Shown one piece after another: positions 21,355-30,565 of a stretch of DNA of 64,000 nt. The translations under genes and the position numbers were made by a program. The stretch's first letter is position 1, and every line of letters begins with the position of its first letter. A model generated the notes under the pieces. That model did no database searches. It had not been told where the DNA came from and was given only the letters and a program-made list of their open reading frames with translations. The DNA lies in assembly GCA_019636555.1 (NCBI GenBank), contig JAHBXH010000001.1, forward strand, positions 2,142,928 through 2,206,927. The letters run 5' to 3'. This DNA is from Phycisphaeraceae bacterium. Lineage in GTDB: Bacteria > Planctomycetota > Phycisphaerae > Phycisphaerales > UBA1924.

Positions 21355-21738
21355 ATGCCCGCGGCACAAGGCGTTATCCGAAACATCAACTCTGTTCCGA
21401 CCAATCCGGTTCAGATGGCGGGAGTCAACGGCGCCGAGATGGCGATCATGGTCGGAAGGGAACACGGTGCGCCGAATTTCGCGCTCCGGCATTTTCGCGT
21501 TTCGCCGGGCGGCAACACTCCCCGGCACAGCCACGACTACGAGCATGAAGTCTTCATCGTCGACGGCGGCGGGACGGTCCTTCTCAACGGAACGGAACAG
21601 GCGGTTCGTTCCGGCGACGTGATCTATGTCCCGGCAAATCAGGAACACCAGTTCAAAGCGGATGCGAGCGCCGGACTGCGGTTTCTTTGCCTCGTACCCG
21701 TCACGCGCGACTGCGGAGACCCGACTCCCGGCGCCTAG
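21355..21738 (+). CDS. Cupin domain protein
   Basis: Single-domain cupin of 127 residues. Motif 1 (PRHSHDYEHEVFIVDGGG) supplies His-x-His-x3-4-Glu and motif 2 (GDVIYVPANQEHQF) the final His, so a metal-binding site is intact. AAGGAG precedes the ATG. Its TAG stop shares the palindrome CTAG with the stop of convergent lspA. Function unknown beyond the fold. Confidence 0.9.
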   Translation: MPAAQGVIRNINSVPTNPVQMAGVNGAEMAIMVGREHGAPNFALRHFRVSPGGNTPRHSHDYEHEVFIVDGGGTVLLNGTEQAVRSGDVIYVPANQEHQFKADASAGLRFLCLVPVTRDCGDPTPGA

Positions 21739-22397
21739 ATGCTCGAACCGGTCGGGCGAGATTTCGCCGATCGCTCGCCCATCCACGCGTGCCAAAGGAG
21801 CAAGGCGATCCCGATCAAGAGAAACAAGTCGGCAACGTTCGAGACGTAGGGCCACACTTCGCGATTGGTCCCCCACCACGTCACCTTGGGCAGCGGGTGG
21901 ATGAAGTCGCGCACGCAGCCATAGATGAGCCGGTCGTAGAGATTCCCGAGACCGCCTGCGAGAATCAGCCCCAAGCCGATATGCGACAACCGATCCCGGC
22001 TGCGCGTCGCAAAGACAAACACCCCGAGCCCGAACGCGACGGCCACAATCGTCACGATGATAAAGAACACGGTTCTTCCCGCCCCGATCCCGAAAACGGC
22101 GCCCGGGTTCAAGACAAGGGTGAAATTGAGAATCGAAGGGATGATGACCATCGGCCGATGGGGAGGAATAAGCGCCGAGAGAGGCGAGACGCTCAGGGCT
22201 TGCTCACGCGTGAATTCCACGGGCGCCCCGGCGATCGTTGCAAACGCCCAGTACTTTGAGAACAGATCGATCGCCAGCCCGATCACAATCACGCCGAGCA
22301 GAAGCGCCCACGACGTGATAGATCTGGATGCAGGCACCGACATCCTCGCGGATTCACCCGGCGCGGCAGAGTTCGAAACAGTTGCAGAGTTTTCCAT
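21735..22397 (-). CDS. lspA: Lipoprotein signal peptidase II
   Basis: Membrane aspartyl peptidase that cleaves prolipoprotein signal peptides, 220 residues with four membrane helices. Catalytic aspartates lie in GGLGNLYDRL and SNVADLFLLIG; the N-terminal signature IDLFSKYWA is present. A longer loop than usual (REALSV-like region through SALIPPHRP) separates TM1 and TM2. The ATG at 22397 fits the family; upstream in-frame sequence runs into the DksA-like gene. It lies 26 bases after that gene on the same strand. Lipoproteins elsewhere in the window (efflux, LpoB, COG3014-like, peptidase) would be its clients. Confidence 0.93.
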   Translation of the reverse strand: MENSATVSNSAAPGESARMSVPASRSITSWALLLGVIVIGLAIDLFSKYWAFATIAGAPVEFTREQALSVSPLSALIPPHRPMVIIPSILNFTLVLNPGAVFGIGAGRTVFFIIVTIVAVAFGLGVFVFATRSRDRLSHIGLGLILAGGLGNLYDRLIYGCVRDFIHPLPKVTWWGTNREVWPYVSNVADLFLLIGIALLLWHAWMGERSAKSRPTGSSI

Positions 22398-22423
22398 CGC
22401 AAAGATCGGGAGAAATCGGAGCC

Positions 22424-23203
22424 CTACGGGCGGGTCATCTGCTGCCGCTCGAGCATTCTTGCAGCTTCGATGGAGTATCGCGCCCAAGGCAGCTCCTCGA
22501 GCCGGTCCGCCTTGATCGGCTTTCCGGTTAGCTCGCACACTCCGTATGTCCCTTCTTCGATGCGTTTGAGAGCATCCTCGATTTCCTTGATCAGCTTGCG
22601 GTCCGCCGCGGCAAGGTCCAGCGCGAGCGATTGATCGAACGTGTCGCTTCCCTGTTCGGCGATGTGCTGCGGAAGATTCGAGAGGGAACCCGATTGGCCC
22701 CGGAGCGCCTCTTGCTCCATATTCGAAACATCCCCAACCAGCTCGAGGCGCTTGCGGATGAGCACCGCCTTGTAGTGTTCGAGCTGCTTTTTGTCGAACG
22801 GAGATTTGGCCTTGATTTCGGGCAGCTCTTCATGCTGAACGCCACCCTGGTAACCGAGCGGCACACCGGATCCCTTGAGCGCCGGCCCCGAAGGGATCAA
22901 CGGCTTGCGCGATTTGCCCGCGCCGAACAAGCTCCCAGCAAGGTTGGAAATCGAAGACGGGATCGAAGGCTTGGCCTTGACCTTCTTGACGGGCTTTGGC
23001 GTGACGATCGTGATTCCCTTGCGCAGCGGCTTTTTGGCGTTCGCGGCACTCGCTGCTGAGGGGGATGGCGCCTTCGCGGTTTTTGCCGCGGTCTTTGGCG
23101 CCGGCTTGGGCGCGGGTTTCTTTGCCGCGGCGGCCGGTTTCGAAGGTTTCGACGATTTGGCGGCCGGTTTGGCTTTGGTGCTCTTTGCTGATTTCTGCGC
23201 CAC
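22424..23203 (-). CDS. TraR/DksA-family protein with Lys/Ala/Pro-rich N-terminal tail and degenerate zinc finger
   Basis: About 259 residues. The N-terminal third is a Lys/Ala/Pro tail resembling histone-H1-like proteins. The C-terminal 120 residues match DksA/TraR: a coiled-coil segment (QLEHYKAVLIRKRLELVGDV), an acidic helix tip and the finger region YGVCELTGKPIKADRLEELP. The canonical four cysteines are reduced to one (Cys-Glu-Leu-Thr; the second pair reads ARYSIE), so zinc binding is doubtful. GTG at 23203 has a near-ideal GGAGG five to six bases upstream; an ATG at 23230 in frame is the alternative. Likely RNA polymerase or DNA associated; inference only. Confidence 0.8.
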   Translation of the reverse strand: MAQKSAKSTKAKPAAKSSKPSKPAAAAKKPAPKPAPKTAAKTAKAPSPSAASAANAKKPLRKGITIVTPKPVKKVKAKPSIPSSISNLAGSLFGAGKSRKPLIPSGPALKGSGVPLGYQGGVQHEELPEIKAKSPFDKKQLEHYKAVLIRKRLELVGDVSNMEQEALRGQSGSLSNLPQHIAEQGSDTFDQSLALDLAAADRKLIKEIEDALKRIEEGTYGVCELTGKPIKADRLEELPWARYSIEAARMLERQQMTRP

Positions 23204-23345
23204 GAATTCCTCCGCCCTCTCTGACGCCATCGCGCGGCATCCAAACCGCCGCAGGGACCAAAATTCCCTTCAGCTAGTTCTACGGCGGGGCAAGGGTAGA
23301 TGGTCGCGCTGTCCCGGTCAAAAGCCGCCGACCCGGGCTGCTGCG

Positions 23346-24350
23346 CTACGCCGGTGCCTGTTCGAGGAACTCTCCCATCCGCCGGAATCGCTCATAACGG
23401 GCGTTGACAAGCTCGTCGGCGCTTCGCCCCTTAAGTTCCTGAAGTTCGCGAACGATCCACTCGGCAAGGTTGTTGGCAGTTCCTCGCGGGTCGCGATGGG
23501 CGCCACCGAGAGGCTCGGGAATGATGTCGTCCACGATTCCCAATTCGAGGTTGTCGGCCGCGGTCAATTTCAGGCTCTTCGCGGCAGCGGTATTGGTCTG
23601 CTCGTTGGCTTCCTTCCAAAGAATCGCGGCGCATCCCTCGGGGCTGATCACCGAGTACCAGGCGTGCTGGAGCATCGCGACGCGGTCCGCAACCGCGATT
23701 CCGAGTGCGCCGCCCGATCCGCCCTCACCGATGACGATGCTGACGATCGGCACGCGAAGCCTGCTCATCTCACGGAGATTGACGGCAATCGCTTCGGCTT
23801 GCCCGCGCTGCTCGGCTCCGAGACCCGGGTAGGCCCCCGGCGTATCGACGAGGGTGACGATGGGCAGCCCGAATTTCTCCGCGAGCTGCATCTTGAGCAG
23901 GGCTTTTCGATACCCCTCCGGGTGAGCGCACCCGAAGTGACACGCGATCTTTTCGCTGGTTTCTCGCCCCTTTTGGTGCCCGATGAGCATGACTTTGATC
24001 GGCCCGATGCGGCACATGCCGCAGACCAGCGCGGGGTCGTCGCCGAAGCGCCGGTCTCCGTGCATCTCACCGAAATCTCGGGCCATGAGATCGATGTAGT
24101 CGCGAGTTTGCGGCCGCAACGGATGGCGAGCCACCCGCACGGTCTGCCACGCGGTCAGTTTCGAGTAGATTTCGGTCAGCATTCCCGCCCGTTCGGCACG
24201 CAGAGTTTGAGCCTGCGACCGGAGGGATTCGATCCCGAGCGCCTGCGCCGGATCAGGCTCCTCCACCCGAATCCGCGATTCGATCTCTTCAATTTTCTGG
24301 TCGAGTTCGAGCAGGGGCTTTTCGAAGTCGAGCTGGTAATACGTTGCCAT
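23346..24350 (-). CDS. accA: Acetyl-CoA carboxylase carboxyltransferase subunit alpha
   Basis: Transfers carboxyl from biotin to acetyl-CoA in the first step of fatty acid synthesis, with AccD as partner. The 334 residues cover the whole family: N-terminal helices (LDQKIEEIESRI), TARHP-type segment (VRVARHPLRP), GDRRFGDDPALVCG, GHQKGRETSEK, TLVDTPGAYPGLGAEQRGQA and IGEGGSGGALGI. accD is not adjacent. Same strand as the DksA-like and lspA genes downstream, with a 142-base gap; divergent from proC. Confidence 0.97.
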   Translation of the reverse strand: MATYYQLDFEKPLLELDQKIEEIESRIRVEEPDPAQALGIESLRSQAQTLRAERAGMLTEIYSKLTAWQTVRVARHPLRPQTRDYIDLMARDFGEMHGDRRFGDDPALVCGMCRIGPIKVMLIGHQKGRETSEKIACHFGCAHPEGYRKALLKMQLAEKFGLPIVTLVDTPGAYPGLGAEQRGQAEAIAVNLREMSRLRVPIVSIVIGEGGSGGALGIAVADRVAMLQHAWYSVISPEGCAAILWKEANEQTNTAAAKSLKLTAADNLELGIVDDIIPEPLGGAHRDPRGTANNLAEWIVRELQELKGRSADELVNARYERFRRMGEFLEQAPA

Positions 24351-24394
24351 CGGGGGGAAGTTTATGAGGCTCCCGCCCGCTAGGCTCAGGGGCT

Positions 24395-25288
24395 ATGCCC
24401 GCCCCAACCACGCCGCGATCCGCTTCGCCGATTCTCGCCAGCTCCTCCTGGTGCATCATCGGGGGTGGGAACATGGCCGGCGCCATCGTGCGTGGGGCGA
24501 TCGCTTCGGGACAGATCGGTCCCGATCGATTCGTGATCGTTGAACCGGAAGAGTCCAAGCGTCTCGAGTTTGGAAGAGCGGGCATCCGAGTTTTTGCGAC
24601 GGCGAGTGAGGGCGCACGAGCTGTGGAAGAGATCGAATCGCCCGCTTCGAGCGGACATTTTCTGCTCGCGGTCAAACCGCAGGTCTTTCCGCGAGTCGAA
24701 GCCGATCTTCGGGGTCTGCTCGATTCGGCTCCGCGCCGGGTCGTCTCGATCATGGCCGGGCTGTCGACGTCGCTTCTCCAATCTGCGCTTGGGACAAGCG
24801 CTCGCGTGATCAGACTGATGCCCAACACTCCGGCGCAAATCCGGCGTGGAACCACGGCGTGGGCCCCCGGGTCGAGCGCGGTCGCGGGTGATGAGGCGGC
24901 AACCATTGAGCTGTTTGAAACTCTCGGAATGACAGTTCGGCTCGAAGAGCGTTTGCTCGACGCGTTCACCGCGGTCGCGGGAAGCGGTCCGGCTTACTTG
25001 TTCTACTTGGCGGAATCGATGATCACGGCCGCCGTTCGCGAGGGGATCGAACCCAATGCCGCCTCTGCAATCGTTCGATCCGTGCTTGCGGGCGCGTCCG
25101 AATTGCTGCTTACCAAGTCCGAGCAAACTCCTCTGGAGCTACGAAAGAGCGTCACCAGCAAGGGCGGAACGACCGAAGCGGCCATCTCGGTTTTTGACTC
25201 GAACAAAGTGAATGACATTCTGACGCGTGCGATCGCGGAAGCGACGGCCCGGGGCAAGCAGCTCTCGAACGAACCGCCGAATCGCTAG
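24395..25288 (+). CDS. proC: Pyrroline-5-carboxylate reductase
   Basis: Last step of proline synthesis, reducing pyrroline-5-carboxylate with NAD(P)H. 297 residues: Rossmann motif IIGGGNMAGAIVRG after a 20-residue extension, LAVKPQVF, RLMPNTPAQI, AVAGSGPAYLFYL and the C-terminal signature LRKSVTSKGGTTEAAISVF. Its TAG stop shares CTAG with the stop of the converging ABC permease gene. Confidence 0.96.
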   Translation: MPAPTTPRSASPILASSSWCIIGGGNMAGAIVRGAIASGQIGPDRFVIVEPEESKRLEFGRAGIRVFATASEGARAVEEIESPASSGHFLLAVKPQVFPRVEADLRGLLDSAPRRVVSIMAGLSTSLLQSALGTSARVIRLMPNTPAQIRRGTTAWAPGSSAVAGDEAATIELFETLGMTVRLEERLLDAFTAVAGSGPAYLFYLAESMITAAVREGIEPNAASAIVRSVLAGASELLLTKSEQTPLELRKSVTSKGGTTEAAISVFDSNKVNDILTRAIAEATARGKQLSNEPPNR

Positions 25289-26535
25289 AAATCCCGGCGC
25301 AGAAAAATCACGCAGGCGATTCCGAGCACCGCGGCTTCAAAGGCGATGGAAGTTCCAAGGACCCACCAAACCGAGCGCGATCGGATGATCTCCGTGTGCT
25401 TCTTCGTGACTTCCGGGGGGAAACCCTGCGGGCCTCTTCTTCCTTCGGGCCGGTCGGCTTCGTCGTCGGCCTTGTCTGGCTTCTCGCCCGTGCGCTGATT
25501 GCGGCGTTCGACCCGCCGTTCCTCCTGCGCGTCCGCAAGTCGCGTCACCTCATCGAGAGACGTCAGCTCGCGCTCGAGTATTCCCATGGTCTCGGCGGTT
25601 TTCGGGAGCACCGTTTTAAGCGCGAAAATGCCGGTGTGCCAGCGACTGAGAAGCGATTGAGACTCCTGATATTCCTTCAGGCTTGACTTGTTTGTCTGGC
25701 GACGCAGCTCCAGTCCGGTGAGCGCCGCCTGCGCCGTGGCGATGTGCGACTGCCGATCCGCGCGTGCTTCGGCGGTCTCATCCGGCGGTGACTCAGAGAG
25801 CCGCTTGATCGTCTCCTCTTGTTTCGCGATCGACGCCGCGAGCGGTTCGATTTTCTTTTCGATCGCGGCGACCCGATGTTCGGCATTCAGGCGGAAGAGC
25901 AGCAGCGACTGCTCCGCGTTGTTCAGGATGAACACGACAAACCAGAACAGAACGGTGAGCAGCAGAGCCGCGATCGTCGATCGAGTGACGAGCCCGATGA
26001 GCGCACACACGCAGTAAAGAAAGCTGAAGACAAGCAGGACCAGGGGGATCGCGAGAAAGATGCGCCATTCCCACGAGTCACCGCGGATGCCGATGACCAG
26101 AAAACTGGCAACGGAGAAGACGCCGACCTGCAAAGCGACAAAGAGCAGTCCGGTCGAATACTTGGTCAGGAAAAGACGCAAACGCCCGATCGGCTTGGAA
26201 AGCGAAAGGTCGATGCTGCCGCCCGAGACGAATTCCGGAATCAGCGAGGCAGTCGAGACCAGCGCGAGAATCGTCGCGGCCCAGGCGAGCCAGACGTTGA
26301 AACCGAACTGAATGAAAATAAGCTTGTAGAAGAACGCGGGAGAAACGATCGAGCTGTTGAAGACGTCGAATGGAAAAGTCCACCACAGAACGGTGAGTCC
26401 GCGCTCGTTGATGCCGACGCACGCGATCGCGAGGACGACGATCGCGGAGAGAATCAGCGTGATCCAGAACATCTTCCGCGCGTTCAGTTCGCGATATGCA
26501 TCGACGAGCATCGCCAGAGTCTGAGTGAGGATCAT
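25285..26535 (-). CDS. ABC-2 type transporter permease
   Basis: Membrane subunit of an ABC exporter, 416 residues. Several hydrophobic helices lie in the N-terminal half (FWITLILSAIVVLAIACV; YSTGLLFVALQVGVFSVASF; LLLTVLFWFVVFIL). A cytoplasmic or periplasmic coiled-coil segment (about 225-290) and a charged stretch rich in Arg, Glu and Asp (about 345-390) precede the last helix. The ATG at 26535 shares its A with the TGA of the ATPase gene (TGATG), indicating translational coupling; an in-frame GTG one codon earlier is also possible. Confidence 0.88.
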   Translation of the reverse strand: MILTQTLAMLVDAYRELNARKMFWITLILSAIVVLAIACVGINERGLTVLWWTFPFDVFNSSIVSPAFFYKLIFIQFGFNVWLAWAATILALVSTASLIPEFVSGGSIDLSLSKPIGRLRLFLTKYSTGLLFVALQVGVFSVASFLVIGIRGDSWEWRIFLAIPLVLLVFSFLYCVCALIGLVTRSTIAALLLTVLFWFVVFILNNAEQSLLLFRLNAEHRVAAIEKKIEPLAASIAKQEETIKRLSESPPDETAEARADRQSHIATAQAALTGLELRRQTNKSSLKEYQESQSLLSRWHTGIFALKTVLPKTAETMGILERELTSLDEVTRLADAQEERRVERRNQRTGEKPDKADDEADRPEGRRGPQGFPPEVTKKHTEIIRSRSVWWVLGTSIAFEAAVLGIACVIFLRRDF

Positions 26536-27566
26536 CACGCGCCCTCTTTCGCGCCGGGGGCAAGTGTTTGACCCGTCAGCGGATCGGTAACTGCCTCAAG
26601 AAACAAATCTTCGAGTGACGGGCGGATCGGCTTGACCACTCTGATCGTGAGACGCGCGGCCCGGAGGGCATCGAGCAAGGGCTGCACGACTGAGGCGTCG
26701 GCAGAATTCACCTTGAGCTGAGCAGGCGAATGGGCCGTACCGAGGTTCACGTTCAATCGTTCGCCTCCGGGCAATGTGCCGGCGAGATCCCCGGGACGCA
26801 GCCACGCCGAGAGTGCCGATCGGATCTCGGTATCGATGTTGCTGTCCTGCGATCCGACCTCGATTTCGTATCCCTGTCGGTGCACCGTCAATTCGTCGAT
26901 CGTCCCCTGAGACGACACGCGTCCCTGAACGAGAATCGCGACACGATCGCACACCATCTCGAGCTCGCTGAGCAGATGCGAGTTCAACATGACCGCTGTC
27001 CCTTGGCGCTTGAGTTCGAGGCTCATTTCGCGAATATCGCGCCTGCCGACCGGATCGACACCGTCCGTCGGCTCATCCCAGATCACAAGATCGGGCTTGT
27101 TGACGAGCGTTTGGGCGATCCCGACTCGTTGGCGCATGCCTTTGGAATACCCACGCACGCGCGTGTCCGCCCAGCGAGCCATCCCGACGAAATCGAGCAG
27201 CTGCGAGGCGCGCTGCTTTCGATCGCGTCTCCCCACTCCCGCCATGGCTCCATAGAACTCGACAACCTGACGCCCCGTGAGGTAGTCGGGGAACCGATGA
27301 TGCTCCGGCAGGTACCCCACCCTCGCCAGCGTCGCTTTTTCGCCGACGGCGCGCCCGAGGACCGTGCCGTGGGCACGCGTGGGTCGGATGACGGTCATGA
27401 GGATTTTGACAAGTGTGCTCTTGCCCGCGCCGTTGGGGCCGAGCAGGCCGAAGATCTCGCTGCGTCCCACCCGCATGTCGATGCCACGCAAGGCGTGAAC
27501 GCGCCGGCCGAAAACGCCGCCGTAGACCTTGTCGACGTCGTGCAGATCAAGCGCCAGATCGGTCAT
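26535..27566 (-). CDS. ABC transporter ATP-binding protein
   Basis: ATPase of an ABC-2 exporter, 343 residues. Walker A GPNGAGKST, Q-loop region GYLPEHHRF, signature YSKGMRQRVG, Walker B LVIWDEPTDGVDP and switch His in NSHLLSE are intact. The C-terminal 100 residues form the extra domain common in ABC-2 ATPases. The ATG overlaps the stop of the methyltransferase gene (ATGA) and its stop overlaps the permease start. Confidence 0.95.
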   Translation of the reverse strand: MTDLALDLHDVDKVYGGVFGRRVHALRGIDMRVGRSEIFGLLGPNGAGKSTLVKILMTVIRPTRAHGTVLGRAVGEKATLARVGYLPEHHRFPDYLTGRQVVEFYGAMAGVGRRDRKQRASQLLDFVGMARWADTRVRGYSKGMRQRVGIAQTLVNKPDLVIWDEPTDGVDPVGRRDIREMSLELKRQGTAVMLNSHLLSELEMVCDRVAILVQGRVSSQGTIDELTVHRQGYEIEVGSQDSNIDTEIRSALSAWLRPGDLAGTLPGGERLNVNLGTAHSPAQLKVNSADASVVQPLLDALRAARLTIRVVKPIRPSLEDLFLEAVTDPLTGQTLAPGAKEGA

Positions 27567-28294
27567 GCTCTCTCCATTCGAACGTCGGAGTGCTGCACGG
27601 AATCATGCGTGTAGTCGTGCCGCGCAACAACGTGGAATACATGGTGATACTTCGGTCTACCGGTCGCGTCGTCGCCTTCTTTTTCAATCTCTTCGAAATG
27701 TTCGATCTGCCACCCTTGGAACAGTTCCCCGACCTCCGCGCGAGTGAAGTGGCTCTTGGGTCGGACGCACATCCATTCATCCCGGTCGCCGAAGAATTGC
27801 CCGGCGAACCTTCCGCCCCCGCCTGTGACTCGTCCTATCCAGCGCCAAACGCTCTCGAACTGCTCGGGCTTGCAGAACGGAAGCGAAAAGCTTGCGTTCA
27901 CGAGGTGTACCGCACCGGGTAATTGGGGATTGCCCGGGAGGTCTTCCATCGACGAAAGGACAAAGGTTATCCGATCGTCGCTTCCGCTCGGCGCTTCTGA
28001 GGCGGTCAGCAGTTCCGCACCGCGATGAAAATCGGTTGCCCAGACTCGCCAGCCGCGGCGGAGCAATTCGTGGGAGTCTCTGCCCGAGCCGCAACCCACA
28101 TCGATCGCAAGCAGTTCCCGCTGACCCTTTGAGGCTTTCTCGAAGAGCTCGAGTGCCCTCAGAAGCGTGTCACGGGGCGGCTTTCCCTGCACCGCGGTGT
28201 AGTACTCTGGCCAGTCGCGTTGATAGTCGGGCGTCAAAGCACTACGCCTGGGCAACGGCACGTCGGCTTGAAATGATTGATCGTTCGTCGCCAC
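27563..28294 (-). CDS. Class I SAM-dependent methyltransferase (TehB-like)
   Basis: Methyltransferase of 243 residues. SAM-binding motif I is LLAIDVGCGSGRDSHELL, with the acidic motif II in WATDFHRG; the pattern resembles TehB/tellurite-type enzymes. The start is GTG at 28294, with GAGGATCC upstream on the minus strand; the frame extends further but would overlap the divergent ubiD gene. First gene of a coupled trio with the ABC ATPase and permease, which suggests modification and export, or self-protection, acting on one substrate. Substrate not identifiable. Confidence 0.87.
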   Translation of the reverse strand: MATNDQSFQADVPLPRRSALTPDYQRDWPEYYTAVQGKPPRDTLLRALELFEKASKGQRELLAIDVGCGSGRDSHELLRRGWRVWATDFHRGAELLTASEAPSGSDDRITFVLSSMEDLPGNPQLPGAVHLVNASFSLPFCKPEQFESVWRWIGRVTGGGGRFAGQFFGDRDEWMCVRPKSHFTRAEVGELFQGWQIEHFEEIEKEGDDATGRPKYHHVFHVVARHDYTHDSVQHSDVRMERA

Positions 28295-28307
28295 GCAAGG
28301 ATCCTCG
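28295..28307. promoter_or_regulatory. 13-base divergent start region with shared palindromic Shine-Dalgarno
   Basis: Only 13 bases separate the minus-strand GTG (28294) from the plus-strand ATG (28308). Their centre is GGATCC, which supplies AAGGAT for ubiD on one strand and GAGGAT for the methyltransferase on the other. Promoters for both genes must lie inside the opposite coding sequences. Confidence 0.6.
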
Positions 28308-30479
28308 ATGTACGAGAATACGCAAGACTTCATACGAGCCCTCGATCTGGCGGGCGAGCTGCGCCGAGTGAAAGGCTCCGTCTCGCCTGTGCTCGAGATT
28401 TCCGAGATCGCCGATCGCGTCAGCAAATCGCCGGCGCCGCACGGCCCGACAGCGAGCGCTCGAGCTTCCGACCCGCGATTTTGCACCGGCGGCGGCCATG
28501 CCCTTCTGTTCGAGAATGTGCAGGGATCGGATATTCCGGTACTGATCAACGGCTGGGGCTCCTACCGGCGCGTCGAGATGGCGCTCGGCTGCAATGACGC
28601 CGGACCGGGTGTCGCTCAAGGCCACACGCTGGGTGGATTTGAGGGTCTTGCAGAAAAGATCGAGAGATTGGTCAAGCCGGAGCCGCCCCCGACGCTTCTG
28701 GCCAAGCTGCAGAAGATTCCGGAACTCATCGAGATCGCCAAGATCCCACCCAAGAGAGTGCGCAGCGGCATTTGTCAAGATGTCGTGCACACGGACAAGC
28801 AAGTCGATCTGACCCGTTTGCCCATCATCAAGTGTTGGCCGCGGGATGGCGACTTTGCCTCTCTCGGTTATCCGGTGGGCGTGAACGATGCTGCGATTTC
28901 GGAAAATGGTCTTGGTTCCGGCACAGATTGGGACCAAAGCTTTCGCGGGCGTTACATCACTCTCGGAAGCGTTCACACCATTCACGCCGATGACATCGGA
29001 AAGGACGCGCCACCCTCTCGCAACATCGGGATGTACCGCGCGCAGCTCTTCGGCAAGCGTTATCTCGCGATGCATTGGCACATGCACCATGACGGCGCTC
29101 GCCATTGGCGTTCATGGAAAGCAAAGGGAGAGAGAATGCCGGTGGCGATCGCGCTCGGCGGCGAAAGCATTCTTCCTTATGCGGCCACGGCGCCGATGCC
29201 CCCGGGAATCAGCGAGTTTCTGCTCGCGGGCTTTCTGAACCGCGGTCCCATCCCGATTGTCAATTGCAAGACTGTCCCACTGAGTGTGCCGGCGAATGCG
29301 GAAATCGTGATCGAGGGTTACGTGAGTAGCGAGGCGGGTCTCATCGGATTTGATCCCAACGAAATCGCGAAGCAAGCTCCAAGGGGTACCGAGTCGGAAG
29401 CGGAATTCTGGGCGCGGCAACTCGGCCCTGGAGCCATTTTCGAAGGGCCGTTCGGCGATCACACCGGTTTCTATTCGCTGCCTGATCGATACCCGCTCAT
29501 GGAAGTCACGGCGATCACTCATCGACGCGACCCGGTCTATCCGACCACGATCGTCGGATTGCCGCCGCAGGAAGATTACTACTTGGGCAAGGCGACCGAG
29601 AGAATTTTCCTTCCGCTGTTGCGCACGATCGTTCCGGACATCATCGACTATGACCTTCCGATGTTCGGAGCGTTTCACAACTGCGCCTTTGTGAAGATCA
29701 AGAAGGAATACCCGCTGCATGCACGCCGCGTGATGCACGCGATCTGGGGCGCGGGTCAAATGTCGTGGACCAAGACGATCGTGATCGTGGATCACGATGT
29801 GAACGTGCACGACGGATCAGAGGTGCTGCGCACCGTCGGGGAACGGTGCGTGCCGGCGCGAGACTGCGAATTGGTCCGGGGCCCGCTCGACATCCTCGAC
29901 CATGCCGCACCGTTTCTCGGCGCGGGAGGCAAGCTCGGACTCGACGCCACGCGAAAAACCGAAGCCGCCGAAATGCATCGCGCGCTGGACGAAACAGCCC
30001 AGCGGCTCTGCGAAGCGGGACCGATCGACCCCGTCACAGGGGATGCAGCCCGGGCGACCGAAACCCGCGTTCGGCGGATGCCCGGCGTGCTGGATGCGCG
30101 CGTGCCCGACGAACTCGGCGGCTGGTGGTTGTTGGTGCGCATCGCGAAACAGGCAGCGGGAGATGGGGCAAGGACCATCAAGGCGCTGGGCGGGCTTACT
30201 TCGGAATGCGGGCTGCCGCGCTGGACGCTTGTTGTGGGGGGAGACGCAGACCTTGCCAATCTGGACGATGCACTCTTTCACTGGATGGCGAATACCGCAC
30301 CCGATCGTGATCGTGCTTTGAGCTTGTGCGGCAGGCGGGTTGCGTTCGATGCAACCCCGAAGCTGCCGGGAGATGAAGCGAACGGCCAGCCGGTCCGAGA
30401 GTGGCCCCCGATTCTCAAGATGTCTGCGGAGGTGGACGCGGCCGTCGACGCCAAATGGGCGGCTTTTGGCTTTGAATAA
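28308..30479 (+). CDS. UbiD family decarboxylase
   Basis: Prenylated-FMN-dependent (de)carboxylase family member of 723 residues, longer than E. coli UbiD (497). The core includes NGWGSYRRVEMALG, LPIIKCWPRDGDF, DWDQSFRGRYITLG, RNIGMYRAQLFGKRYLAMHWHMHHDGA, IVIEGYVS, EGPFGDHTGFYS (catalytic Glu region) and YPTTIVGLPPQEDYYLGKATER. The size and sequence fit menaquinone-type or uncharacterised planctomycete UbiD proteins. UbiX, which makes the cofactor, is not nearby. About 180 C-terminal residues lie beyond the usual fold. Confidence 0.9.
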   Translation: MYENTQDFIRALDLAGELRRVKGSVSPVLEISEIADRVSKSPAPHGPTASARASDPRFCTGGGHALLFENVQGSDIPVLINGWGSYRRVEMALGCNDAGPGVAQGHTLGGFEGLAEKIERLVKPEPPPTLLAKLQKIPELIEIAKIPPKRVRSGICQDVVHTDKQVDLTRLPIIKCWPRDGDFASLGYPVGVNDAAISENGLGSGTDWDQSFRGRYITLGSVHTIHADDIGKDAPPSRNIGMYRAQLFGKRYLAMHWHMHHDGARHWRSWKAKGERMPVAIALGGESILPYAATAPMPPGISEFLLAGFLNRGPIPIVNCKTVPLSVPANAEIVIEGYVSSEAGLIGFDPNEIAKQAPRGTESEAEFWARQLGPGAIFEGPFGDHTGFYSLPDRYPLMEVTAITHRRDPVYPTTIVGLPPQEDYYLGKATERIFLPLLRTIVPDIIDYDLPMFGAFHNCAFVKIKKEYPLHARRVMHAIWGAGQMSWTKTIVIVDHDVNVHDGSEVLRTVGERCVPARDCELVRGPLDILDHAAPFLGAGGKLGLDATRKTEAAEMHRALDETAQRLCEAGPIDPVTGDAARATETRVRRMPGVLDARVPDELGGWWLLVRIAKQAAGDGARTIKALGGLTSECGLPRWTLVVGGDADLANLDDALFHWMANTAPDRDRALSLCGRRVAFDATPKLPGDEANGQPVREWPPILKMSAEVDAAVDAKWAAFGFE

Positions 30480-30565
30480 CAGCAACTTTCGATTCTTGTC
30501 GCTGAATCACCCTTACCTACGCTCTACGCCCCGCTTCGAGCGGATCGTCATCATTCGGAGGACAC

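Noticed and set aside
22875..24383. 502-codon plus-strand frame across the DksA-like and accA genes
   Set aside because: Antisense to AccA, which is unmistakable; no start signal or recognisable fold.
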